33,302 nucleotides of DNA from a bacterium Ga0077546 (GTDB taxonomy: Bacteria > Cyanobacteriota > Vampirovibrionia > Obscuribacterales > Obscuribacteraceae), in the NCBI GenBank assembly GCA_001464165.1, contig LNEX01000238.1:1-33302 (forward strand). Reading direction: 5' to 3'. Shown piece after piece: positions 24,735 through 32,397 of the stretch (positions are counted from its first letter, which is position 1; every line of letters starts with the position of its first letter). The notes under the pieces are model-generated. The model saw only the letters and a list, made by a program, of their open reading frames with translations, made no database searches and was not told where the DNA came from. The translations under genes were made by a program, and so were the position numbers.

Positions 24735-26251
24735 CAAAAATTGCTTCTCGTGATCAAAACAGTGCATCGCTCTTGATCAATCGCTATCTTGAAACAGCAA
24801 AAACACTGGTTATGCTGCCAGTTTCAACTTGCTTTGAGGGATTTCCGCGATTAATTCGTGAACTGAGTAGGGAGCTAGAAAAAGATGTTGAGCTAACTAT
24901 CAACGGTGGTCAATTAGAAGTTGATAGACGCGTACTTGAACGACTTAAAGATCCCTTGATACACATTCTGCGCAACGCCATGGACCATGGCTTTGAAGCA
25001 GAGTCTGAGCGGATCTCGATCGGCAAGAGCCGTGCAAAACTAATTGTTTGCGCTCGGCAGCTCAATGGTGAAACCATCGAAATCACTATCGAAGACAATG
25101 GTCGAGGTATAGACGATCGAGCCATTCGGGCAACGGCCGTAAAAAAGATGTTGATTGGGGCTGAAGAAGCAGAGAACCTAAGCCTTGATGAAGTCTATGC
25201 TCTGATTTTCAGGTCTGATTTTTCCACCAGAGAGACCGTAAGTGAACTCTCAGGTCGAGGACTAGGGCTTGCTATCGTTAAAGAAAAAATAGAAGAATTG
25301 AACGGTCGCATCGAGTTAAGCAGCCAAGTCGGCAACGGCAGTACCTTCCGCATCATCGTACCAACGACTCTCGCCACCTTCATGGGAATACTAGTTGAGG
25401 CTGCCGGCCAAAGATTCGTTGTGCCAATTTCTGGCATGAACCGGGCCATGCGGGTTCACCCTTTGGCCCTCGAAATAGTGGATGAGCGCGAGACCTTCAT
25501 GGTAGATGGTCAGGTATTACCAGTTGCAGCCTTGACCAAAGCGCTCAATTTACCCGCCTTGAGCGCCGCTACATCTACAAGCTTTAAATATCTAGAGATG
25601 CTGGTAATAAGCCATCGCGATAAGAAAGCTGGCGTGATTGTCGATCAGATTCTAACTGAGCAAGAATTTCTAGTAAAAAAGCTCGGATTTCCCCTTGGCC
25701 AAATTAACAATTTCGCTGGCGCCACCATACTCTCAGATAGCAAAGTAGCCTTGGTTCTAAACTTAGCAGAACTGGTTGAAACTATTGTCAAAACACGTTA
25801 CATGCAAGATCAGAAGCCACTATTTGGCTTAGCGGCCATGCTCGATAGACAAGATGCCGATAGACAAGATAGTGCAATCGAGAAAAAGGCTTCAATCTTG
25901 GTAGTCGAAGATTCTTTGACTTCACGCATTTTTATGCGCAACATTCTTGAAGCGGCTGGCTATGAAGCAACCTTAAACGTTAACGGTCGAGAAGCGCTTG
26001 ATACTCTAAAAATGTCAACGAATTTTGACTTAGTCATCTCCGACATTGAAATGCCAATTCTTGACGGAATAGGACTAGTAAAAGCGATCAGAACAAATAA
26101 GCAAATGAAGCAACTACCGATAGTTTTAGTCACTTCTCTTAACAACGAAGAGATCAAAAAAGAGGCCATTGATGCCGGTGCCAATGCCTATTTCGTTAAA
26201 GGAGACCTCAATCAAGCAAATCTACTTTCAGTAATTAAAGAACTGATATGA
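24731..26251 (+). CDS. cheA: CheA histidine kinase, C-terminal fragment with fused receiver
   Basis: This part holds the end of P3, the ATPase domain (N-box DPLIHILRNAMDHG, then EDNGRGID and SGRGLGLAIV), the CheW-like P5 domain (about 220-365 counted from a TTG at 24710) and a receiver with acidic pair, phospho-acceptor Asp445 (VISDIEMP) and Lys in YFVKG. It lacks P1, which is on the upstream fragment. ATG 24731 overlaps the TGA of that fragment (ATGA), so translational coupling could yield two working halves; P1 is known to be phosphorylated in trans. A CheA-receiver fusion is typical of FrzE and WspE. Its end overlaps cheB by 4 bases. Receiver loop has Lys-Gly rather than Lys-Pro. Confidence 0.88.
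   Translation: MTKIASRDQNSASLLINRYLETAKTLVMLPVSTCFEGFPRLIRELSRELEKDVELTINGGQLEVDRRVLERLKDPLIHILRNAMDHGFEAESERISIGKSRAKLIVCARQLNGETIEITIEDNGRGIDDRAIRATAVKKMLIGAEEAENLSLDEVYALIFRSDFSTRETVSELSGRGLGLAIVKEKIEELNGRIELSSQVGNGSTFRIIVPTTLATFMGILVEAAGQRFVVPISGMNRAMRVHPLALEIVDERETFMVDGQVLPVAALTKALNLPALSAATSTSFKYLEMLVISHRDKKAGVIVDQILTEQEFLVKKLGFPLGQINNFAGATILSDSKVALVLNLAELVETIVKTRYMQDQKPLFGLAAMLDRQDADRQDSAIEKKASILVVEDSLTSRIFMRNILEAAGYEATLNVNGREALDTLKMSTNFDLVISDIEMPILDGIGLVKAIRTNKQMKQLPIVLVTSLNNEEIKKEAIDAGANAYFVKGDLNQANLLSVIKELI
25843..25872 (+). repeat. 15-base direct duplication in the CheA linker
   Basis: CGATAGACAAGAT occurs at 25843-25855 and again at 25858-25870, giving DRQDADRQDS in the linker between the CheW-like domain and the receiver. 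The period is 15 bases, so the frame is kept. Confidence 0.7.
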
Positions 26252-27291
26252 ACAAAAGAATCAAAGTCTTAGTAGTAGAAGATTCACTAACTGCGCAAAA
26301 AATACTCATCAAAATTTTGAGTGCTGATAGTCAAATAGAAGTAATTGCTGTAGCCTCCAGCGGAGAAGAGGCTCTAGAACAGCTAAAATACATCTCTCCT
26401 GATCTTATTACCATGGACATTCACATGCCTGGTATGGACGGGTTAGAAGTGACCCGAAAAATTATGGAGTCTAAGCCTGTACCAATAATTGTAGTTAGTG
26501 CCAGTTGTCTAGTGGAAGACATAGAGAGAGCCTTTCAATTAATCGAGGCTGGCGCTCTCACTGCCATTGCTAAGCCAGTAGCCGTCGGCACTGGTGATTT
26601 TGAAGCGACGGCTTGGCGCTTGGTTCAGACGGTAAAAGATATGGCTTCAGTAAAAGTGATTAAGCGCTGGCCGAAACGAAATAGAGACAAGAATCAGGAA
26701 ATAGAATCAGACTTACAAGTTCCCGAACTTAGTCCATTTAGGCTAGTTGCAATCGGTGCTTCCACCGGCGGACCTCAAGCCATAGAGGCAGTATTGAGGA
26801 AACTACCGAGCGATTACCCGGCTTCAATATTGATCGTGCAACACATCGCCCCTGGTTTTCTTGCCGGGATGGTGGAATGGCTAGACAATGTTCTTGCTCT
26901 GCAGGTCAAAGTAGCTCATGATGGCGAGAGTCTCAAGCCTGGAACAGTTTACCTATGCCCTGAAGGCAAGCATATGGGCATCAACAAAGAGAGCCTGATT
27001 ACACTTTCGAGTGCAGACCCAATAGGCGGTCACAGACCGTCAGTTTCATATTTGTTTCAAGAGCTCACTCAAAACTATAGCGATTGTTTAGCCATCTTAC
27101 TTACTGGTATGGGTAAAGATGGCGCCGCTGAACTCTTACAATTGAAAGAAAGAGGTGCCACCACTATTGCGCAAGACAAAGAAAGCTCGGTTATACATGG
27201 CATGCCAGGAGCGGCTATTGCTCTGGGAGCGCACTGCCATATCTTAAATTTAGAGAAGATAGCTACTGTCCTCCTGCAAAACAGAAAATGA
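26248..27291 (+). CDS. cheB: CheB protein-glutamate methylesterase
   Basis: CheB removes methyl groups (and deamidates glutamines) on chemoreceptors, opposing CheR. The 347 residues comprise a receiver (1-120) with phospho-acceptor Asp57 (ITMDIHMPGMDG) and Lys in AKPV, a linker, and the esterase domain (about 163-345). The catalytic triad is visible: Ser172 in GASTGGPQ, His199 in VQHIAPGF and Asp291 in GMGKDGA. The ATG overlaps the cheA stop (ATGA). Nothing is missing, so the methylation branch of the pathway looks complete with CheR at 20925. Phosphorylation by CheA is the expected control. Confidence 0.95.
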   Translation: MNKRIKVLVVEDSLTAQKILIKILSADSQIEVIAVASSGEEALEQLKYISPDLITMDIHMPGMDGLEVTRKIMESKPVPIIVVSASCLVEDIERAFQLIEAGALTAIAKPVAVGTGDFEATAWRLVQTVKDMASVKVIKRWPKRNRDKNQEIESDLQVPELSPFRLVAIGASTGGPQAIEAVLRKLPSDYPASILIVQHIAPGFLAGMVEWLDNVLALQVKVAHDGESLKPGTVYLCPEGKHMGINKESLITLSSADPIGGHRPSVSYLFQELTQNYSDCLAILLTGMGKDGAAELLQLKERGATTIAQDKESSVIHGMPGAAIALGAHCHILNLEKIATVLLQNRK

Positions 27292-27305
27292 GGTAGACCG
27301 CGGAA

Positions 27306-27821
27306 ATGGAATCCAACACCCATGAGAAAAGTAAAACAGAAAGCACTCTGCTCTTAGTCGAAGATACATTGACTCAGTCTATGTACATGAGTCACGCTCT
27401 AAGCCAAGCCGGTTACAACGTTACTGTTGCGCGCTCAGGTGAAAAAGCTCTAGAAGCACTGGCATCGTTCCAACCTGATGCTATCCTGACCGATATTAAT
27501 ATGCCTGGTATCAGTGGTTTCGATTTAGTAAAGACACTCAAAGAATGCGATTCGACCCAAGCCATTACTACCATCCTTTTGCTTACGCCAGGCCACTTAA
27601 AAGATGTCATCGAGATACTCAATAGCGGTGCCGACGGTATCGTATTTAAGTCAACACTAGCTAAGAAATTTGTTGACCAGGTAAAGCTTGCACTGCAGCA
27701 AAATCAGCCAAATGCCTTATATATTGACGGTCTAAGCTATCCGACAAAATCAGTTCAAGAAAAAAGCAATCATCTTTTTCTCAGTGCTTATCAGCAGATA
27801 TTAGATCTGCAATCTCAGTAG
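27306..27821 (+). CDS. Stand-alone receiver protein with C-terminal extension
   Basis: Receiver domain at about 13-135: acidic pair Glu19-Asp20 ([10 protein letters not shown]), phospho-acceptor Asp63 (ILTDINMPG), Thr94 and Lys115 (VFKST). About 35 extra residues follow, with no DNA-binding, GGDEF or other effector domain. In this position, between cheB and the receptor, it could be the CheY-like output or a phosphate sink. It starts 14 bases after cheB; the bases AGACCGCGGAA before the ATG give at most a weak ribosome site. The switch-region loop has Lys-Ser in place of Lys-Pro. PilG/PilH- or PatA-like roles in cyanobacterial systems are possible but not shown. Confidence 0.85.
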   Translation: MESNTHEKSKTESTLLLVEDTLTQSMYMSHALSQAGYNVTVARSGEKALEALASFQPDAILTDINMPGISGFDLVKTLKECDSTQAITTILLLTPGHLKDVIEILNSGADGIVFKSTLAKKFVDQVKLALQQNQPNALYIDGLSYPTKSVQEKSNHLFLSAYQQILDLQSQ

Positions 27822-27882
27822 ATTTGTATTAAAATTGTCTAGAAAAAAAATACGCTGCAAATTTACCATTCACGAGAAATCA

Positions 27883-29148
27883 ATGCCAAACGATAGCCTC
27901 GAATCTCAATTGTCAAACCAGCTAGTAGTATCTTCTCTATGCTTTAGCGCAATTACCTTATTTGTCGGTTGGCAGTGGTGGTTATCAGAACAAGCCATTG
28001 CTCTGCTGGTAAGTTCTGGCCCACGTGATCCCCGCGAATTTCAAGAAACCGCTCAGGCCCTCAAACAATCTAACTTCTACCTGGGCCTAGCGTATGCACT
28101 AACTATTGTCATTGCCACCTTCACCACATTGAAATTAAAACGGTTTATGGACAAGAGTGTAGTGCAACCACTAAAAGCACTAACAGCAGCAGCACAAAAA
28201 ATTGGTCAAGGCGATTTAAAATACGAGATACCAAAATCATCACAAAACGACGAGCTTGGCGCCTTATCAGACACTTTTGAAAAAATGGTATCAAGCCTGC
28301 GCTCTGATACCCAGCATATAGCTGAGGCCGTAAATGTTCTAGCTAGTTCAGTCAAACAAATTGTAGTTTCGACTAGTGAATCGGCAGTCAGTTCAACCAA
28401 CACAGCAGCGACTGTCACCCAGACCACTGTATCAGCCGAAGAGGTGAGACAAACAACACTGGTGGCCACCCAGAAAGGCCGCTATGTTGCAGATTTAGCT
28501 CAGCAAGCCGCGCATATTTCGATGGCGGGCAAGGCCGCCGCCGATGATACAGTAGAGCAAATGAATGAAATTAGAGAACAAATGAGGTCTATTGCTCAGA
28601 ACATGGCGGGACTGACCGAAAAAGGCCAAGCAATTGCTGAGATAACAGCATCAGTGGACGAACTTTCGCAGCAATCAAATTTGCTTGCGGTCAATGCGTC
28701 TATTGAAGCAGCCCGAGCTGGTGAGCTTGGTAAAGGCTTTGCCGTTGTCGCTCAAGAGGTCAAGGCCCTATCAAACCAGTCAAAGCAAGCCACTGCTGAA
28801 GTGCGAAAAATTCTCAATGACATTCAACTTGCAGCACAGCATGCTGCTGTATCTATCGAACAAGGCACCCGCACCGTAGAGTCGGCTGTGAAGCAATCAA
28901 CTGAAGCTGGCCGGTCTATAGAATCTCTGGCCAATAGTGTCAGCGAAGCAGCCAGCGCGGCTGTTCAAATCGCTGCAGCATCGCAAGAGCAGCTCACTGG
29001 AATCGATCAAGTTGTCACCGCCATGCAGGGCATTCAAGATGCTACCAAACAACACGTGGCGTCGAGCAAACAAATCGAACAGGCAGCCTATAGCTTAACT
29101 GCTATCCAAGATGTTCTAGAAAGCCTTGTCGCAAAATACAAGAAATAG
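27883..29148 (+). CDS. Methyl-accepting chemotaxis protein with minimal periplasmic loop
   Basis: From the ATG at 27883 the receptor has 421 residues: TM1 (about 14-32), an extracytoplasmic loop of only about 32 residues, TM2 (about 65-85), a HAMP domain (86-140) and a cytoplasmic signalling coiled coil (150-418). The hairpin tip [33 protein letters not shown] is canonical and should bind CheA and CheW. There is no PAS, Cache or four-helix ligand domain and no C-terminal CheR-binding pentapeptide. A TTG at 27835 would add 16 residues; neither start has a strong ribosome site. Last gene of the plus-strand operon, ending 18 bases from the convergent cheW. Confidence 0.9.
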   Translation: MPNDSLESQLSNQLVVSSLCFSAITLFVGWQWWLSEQAIALLVSSGPRDPREFQETAQALKQSNFYLGLAYALTIVIATFTTLKLKRFMDKSVVQPLKALTAAAQKIGQGDLKYEIPKSSQNDELGALSDTFEKMVSSLRSDTQHIAEAVNVLASSVKQIVVSTSESAVSSTNTAATVTQTTVSAEEVRQTTLVATQKGRYVADLAQQAAHISMAGKAAADDTVEQMNEIREQMRSIAQNMAGLTEKGQAIAEITASVDELSQQSNLLAVNASIEAARAGELGKGFAVVAQEVKALSNQSKQATAEVRKILNDIQLAAQHAAVSIEQGTRTVESAVKQSTEAGRSIESLANSVSEAASAAVQIAAASQEQLTGIDQVVTAMQGIQDATKQHVASSKQIEQAAYSLTAIQDVLESLVAKYKK

Positions 29149-29166
29149 CAAAATACAAAAAACAGG

Positions 29167-29619
29167 CTAGTTCTTGCTACGCTCAAGCCACTGCCGTCCC
29201 GTCTCAGTTAAGTAGTCTCGCATCTCTTTAACAACAATCATGCCATCAGCTAAATTTATGACACTGACATTGGTTTTTGCATAGAGCAGAGACTCTGCAA
29301 TAATCATCTGCTCGGCGCTGTATTCCAACACATCAGCCACGCGGTCAACAATCATAGCTAGTCTATGACTACCGTCGCGCGCCACTACCATCATGTCAGA
29401 CACGGCCAGAGTCTTGTTAGGCAAGCCAAAACGCGCCCGAGCATTAACCACCGGAATCAGCTCACCATGTACGTTGACAAAGCCGAGAAATTCAGTGTCA
29501 TTCTCAGCCTCACACTGTGTAATTTCTACAGCAGGATAAACTCTCTCTACGCTAGCAAGAGGAATAGCATAGCGATTTTCATCAAGGAAGAAGAGCAGCA
29601 GTGAGACTGATTTGGTCAT
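29167..29619 (-). CDS. Second CheW-like adaptor, at the end of an envelope-gene operon
   Basis: This single CheW domain of 150 residues has LLLFFLDENRYAIPLASVERVYPAV at the N-terminus, then FLGFVNVHGELIPVVNARARFG and a GSHRLAMIVDRVADVLE strand pair. It lacks the N-terminal extension of the other CheW. The ATG lies 9 bases after the stop of the FAD oxidase gene, with AGGT just upstream, so it belongs to the transcript of the envelope genes rather than to either chemosensory operon. It is convergent with the receptor gene. WspB- or FrzB-like second adaptors are the closest comparison. Partner choice between receptors cannot be told. Confidence 0.85.
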   Translation of the reverse strand: MTKSVSLLLFFLDENRYAIPLASVERVYPAVEITQCEAENDTEFLGFVNVHGELIPVVNARARFGLPNKTLAVSDMMVVARDGSHRLAMIVDRVADVLEYSAEQMIIAESLLYAKTNVSVINLADGMIVVKEMRDYLTETGRQWLERSKN

Positions 29620-29628
29620 GGCATTTAC

Positions 29629-31020
29629 CTAAAGTTCAAGCCTGTTAGAAAATTCTGAGCGATAGAGCCTATCTCGATCGTAGCGGCGCAGTTGCATCTT
29701 AAAATCGTCATAGTGCTGATACGAACGCTTAACCACCCCTAGTGGCAGACGTGAATCTTTTGCTAGGTATGGAATTAATCCTAGCTCAATCGTCAAATCA
29801 TCAAGAAATTCAATAAATCTGGAACCAGCAGAACAGCGCGGAAAATTCAAGGTAAAACAAATTCCCTCACCATCAAAGCGCATGAGACTCTGAGTGCCTT
29901 TGAATGCCCTACCTTGAGCCAGAGTAACAGCCAACTCATTCTTATCGAGCCATCTCTCCATCGCCCTAATAAACAAGTCGAAACGGTCAACGGGAACGAT
30001 CAGCTCACTTTCATGAAACCCTGCCCGACCAAAGAATTTATAGTAAAACTTTCGCCTTGTTCGGGCCGGGAAGAAACAATCATGAGCTGCACTTAAAACT
30101 GGCTCAGTAGAGAAGCGGTTGTAGCCTGCATATAGAACATTAGTTAGACGATTAAATGGCAAACTGTAAAGGGCTAAGTCGGTATTTTTGTAAGAGCGCA
30201 GCGGCCCATTTAATGGCCAATAGGTTGCTAGCTTCGCCTTTCTCGTAGCTAAACTCAGGTTATATTCAGAACTAACAAATTTTCCGACAAGAAAAAATCC
30301 GCGACCAAATGCAGCTCCTCTAGCACTGAAATCGTGCCAAGACAAAGCAAAATCGCACTCCTCTGCGGCCCGAAGCAGCAACTCAGGCATGGCTACAATA
30401 TCATCAATAGGCAGTCGATACAGAGCCATCAAGGGCGATGGCAAAGCCCGTGTTTGTAACTTAGCACTAATGATGTGACCGGTCAGACCATAGCCACCGC
30501 AGGTGAGTTCAAAGATATCATTGTTAATGGCACGACTGGCAGATACAATGCCTCGAGATGGGTGAAATAGCTTGAGGGAATGAACTTGATGGCGAAAGTT
30601 ACCATCTCTCAGCTGGCTTTGCCCATGAACATCTACGGCAATACAGCCGCCTAGCGTAATGGCTGGATAATCTGGCTGAACAACAAGATAACGTCCTATC
30701 TCCTGTAGATAGTTATGAATATGTGCCATTGTGGCACCAGCCTGCACTTCTAACAGACCGGTTTCAGGGTCATACTCAATGATCTCGGTAAACCTTGCGT
30801 TATCGGCAGTAACAATACCATCACCAAAATGATTAGCAGCAAACGAGAGCCCTGCACCACGGGTGATGCGAGCCTTCTTACCTGAAAGAATTTTCTCCTC
30901 AATGTCTGAAAGCTCTCTCAAAGCACTTTGAGATGGCTTTGCAAGTGCTCCCCTGGCCAATACTCCGCCATCGAAACTAATAAAATCGACCTGCGAATCT
31001 AGTTCAAAAGTAGAGATCAT
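29629..31020 (-). CDS. FAD-dependent oxidase resembling DprE1
   Basis: The 463-residue flavoprotein has an N-terminal PCMH-type FAD domain. RGAGLSF (54-60) binds the cofactor phosphate region, and GGCIAVDVHGQS (124-135) followed by DGNFRHQVHSLKLF is very close to the motif of decaprenylphosphoryl-ribose 2-oxidase. DprE1 oxidises the 2'-OH of a lipid-linked ribose to make arabinose donors for cell-wall glycans. Its immediate upstream neighbour, a WecA-type lipid-phosphate sugar transferase 9 bases away, supports a lipid-linked sugar substrate. No DprE2-like reductase is beside it. Start ATG 31020 lacks a clear ribosome site and is probably coupled. Another sugar or alditol oxidase is the alternative. 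Confidence 0.75.
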   Translation of the reverse strand: MISTFELDSQVDFISFDGGVLARGALAKPSQSALRELSDIEEKILSGKKARITRGAGLSFAANHFGDGIVTADNARFTEIIEYDPETGLLEVQAGATMAHIHNYLQEIGRYLVVQPDYPAITLGGCIAVDVHGQSQLRDGNFRHQVHSLKLFHPSRGIVSASRAINNDIFELTCGGYGLTGHIISAKLQTRALPSPLMALYRLPIDDIVAMPELLLRAAEECDFALSWHDFSARGAAFGRGFFLVGKFVSSEYNLSLATRKAKLATYWPLNGPLRSYKNTDLALYSLPFNRLTNVLYAGYNRFSTEPVLSAAHDCFFPARTRRKFYYKFFGRAGFHESELIVPVDRFDLFIRAMERWLDKNELAVTLAQGRAFKGTQSLMRFDGEGICFTLNFPRCSAGSRFIEFLDDLTIELGLIPYLAKDSRLPLGVVKRSYQHYDDFKMQLRRYDRDRLYRSEFSNRLEL

Positions 31021-31029
31021 ACAAATTAT

Positions 31030-32397
31030 TCAGTTATCTTCTGAACTAGGAGAAGAACTAGGAGAAGAACTAGCAGATGAGCTAGTAGAAGCACCAGCAG
31101 ATGCACTGGCTGACGACGTCGAATTGTCTAAATCACTACCCTCTGTCTTTTTAGTCACCGTCTTGCCCCGCTGACGATGTCGGTTTAGCACTTCAGCAAA
31201 GAACAAGGCCAGAAGCAGTACTGAGCCAAACAACTTCAAAAAATACTCTTCTTGGTGAACAAAACAAGCAGCGATAAAGCCAAATACGGTAGAGGCGGCA
31301 TAAATTATATAGGCGACTTTCTTTTGATCGAGCCCCGTATCGAGCAGGCGGTGGTGAATATGTAGACGATCTGGGGAGAAAATAGAAACCCCTTTGGCAA
31401 GACGACGGACGATAGCCCAGGATGTATCAAGAAGAGGAAAGGCTAAAATGAAGAGAACGAGGAGTGAAGTTGGCACCATCACCGTCGAGGCGGCACCTTT
31501 AATCACACCAGTAATTGAAACGGCAGCGAGAATGAAGCCAGTTAAATAAGCCCCTGAGTCACCAAGAAATATACGAGCAGGGTTGAAATTCCAACGCAAA
31601 AATCCTAAAAGAGCCCCAGCGATTACAGCAGCCATCAATGCAGCAAATGGCTTGGCCACACCTAAGGCAACAGCCCAAATAGTCAAAGCAGAAATGGCCG
31701 AAACTCCTGCCGCTAATCCATCCATACCATCAATAAGATTGACAGCATTGGCAACACCAACTAGCCATAGAACAGTGATGGGCAGGCTAAGTATGCCTAG
31801 GTCAATCGGCACTCCACCCTGTATGTGTATAAAAGCAAAATCGAAATTCCAGTCTTGCGGTATCGGAATAGCTTTAATACGCACACCTAGAGCATAGGCA
31901 GCGCAGCCAGCTAATATTTGAGTAAAAAGCTTGTACTTAGCTCTAATCGACTCAAGGTCATCCATTAGGCCTAAGACAAAAACAAGCGTGCCACCAACAG
32001 CAATTGCTAATATTCCTTCTTGTCCACGAGCATTTTGCGGCAATCTACCAGCGATTGCTACCAATGAAACAATGGTGGCTAAAACACTTATATAGATAGC
32101 CACCCCGCCTAAGCGTGGCACTGCTACTTTATGGATACGACGATCTTCACCTGGTTTATCAACGAGACCAAGGCGCATAGCTCTGGCTCTAATTTCAGGT
32201 ACAAGCCACCATGAGATAGAAAGGGCAATCAAAAAGCCCGGGATCTGCATCTGGCTTAAATCACAACCGGCCGGCACATAGGCCCACCAAACGCCAACTG
32301 CCATCAGCAGAAACTGACAGAGGTGAATCAAAAACTTAGAGGCACGAGACCTGCCACTTTTCTTCGACTCATCACTTGGCAATTCGAGTGTTTTCAT
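31030..32397 (-). CDS. WecA/TagO-type polyprenyl-phosphate sugar-1-phosphate transferase
   Basis: This integral membrane enzyme of the MraY/WecA superfamily transfers a HexNAc-1-phosphate from UDP-sugar to a polyprenyl phosphate, starting an envelope glycan. It has about ten or eleven hydrophobic helices. Conserved sites are [11 protein letters not shown] and PRLGG (80-98), LGLMDDL (142-148), [12 protein letters not shown] (220-231), [11 protein letters not shown] (277-287) and [11 protein letters not shown]. After about residue 408 the C-terminus is a Ser/Ala-rich tail of nearly 45 residues, partly made by a 12-base tandem repeat, which the family does not normally have. ATG overlaps the glyA stop (ATGA). 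Sugar specificity is not visible. Confidence 0.9.
   Translation of the reverse strand: MKTLELPSDESKKSGRSRASKFLIHLCQFLLMAVGVWWAYVPAGCDLSQMQIPGFLIALSISWWLVPEIRARAMRLGLVDKPGEDRRIHKVAVPRLGGVAIYISVLATIVSLVAIAGRLPQNARGQEGILAIAVGGTLVFVLGLMDDLESIRAKYKLFTQILAGCAAYALGVRIKAIPIPQDWNFDFAFIHIQGGVPIDLGILSLPITVLWLVGVANAVNLIDGMDGLAAGVSAISALTIWAVALGVAKPFAALMAAVIAGALLGFLRWNFNPARIFLGDSGAYLTGFILAAVSITGVIKGAASTVMVPTSLLVLFILAFPLLDTSWAIVRRLAKGVSIFSPDRLHIHHRLLDTGLDQKKVAYIIYAASTVFGFIAACFVHQEEYFLKLFGSVLLLALFFAEVLNRHRQRGKTVTKKTEGSDLDNSTSSASASAGASTSSSASSSPSSSPSSEDN
31043..31090. repeat. Four 12-base repeats coding a serine-rich tail
   Basis: The units at 31043, 31055, 31067 and 31079 follow GAACTAGGAGAA with increasing divergence. 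On the coding (minus) strand they read Ser/Pro-rich sequence at the very C-terminus of the WecA-like protein. The first two units are identical, so expansion may be recent. Confidence 0.75.
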
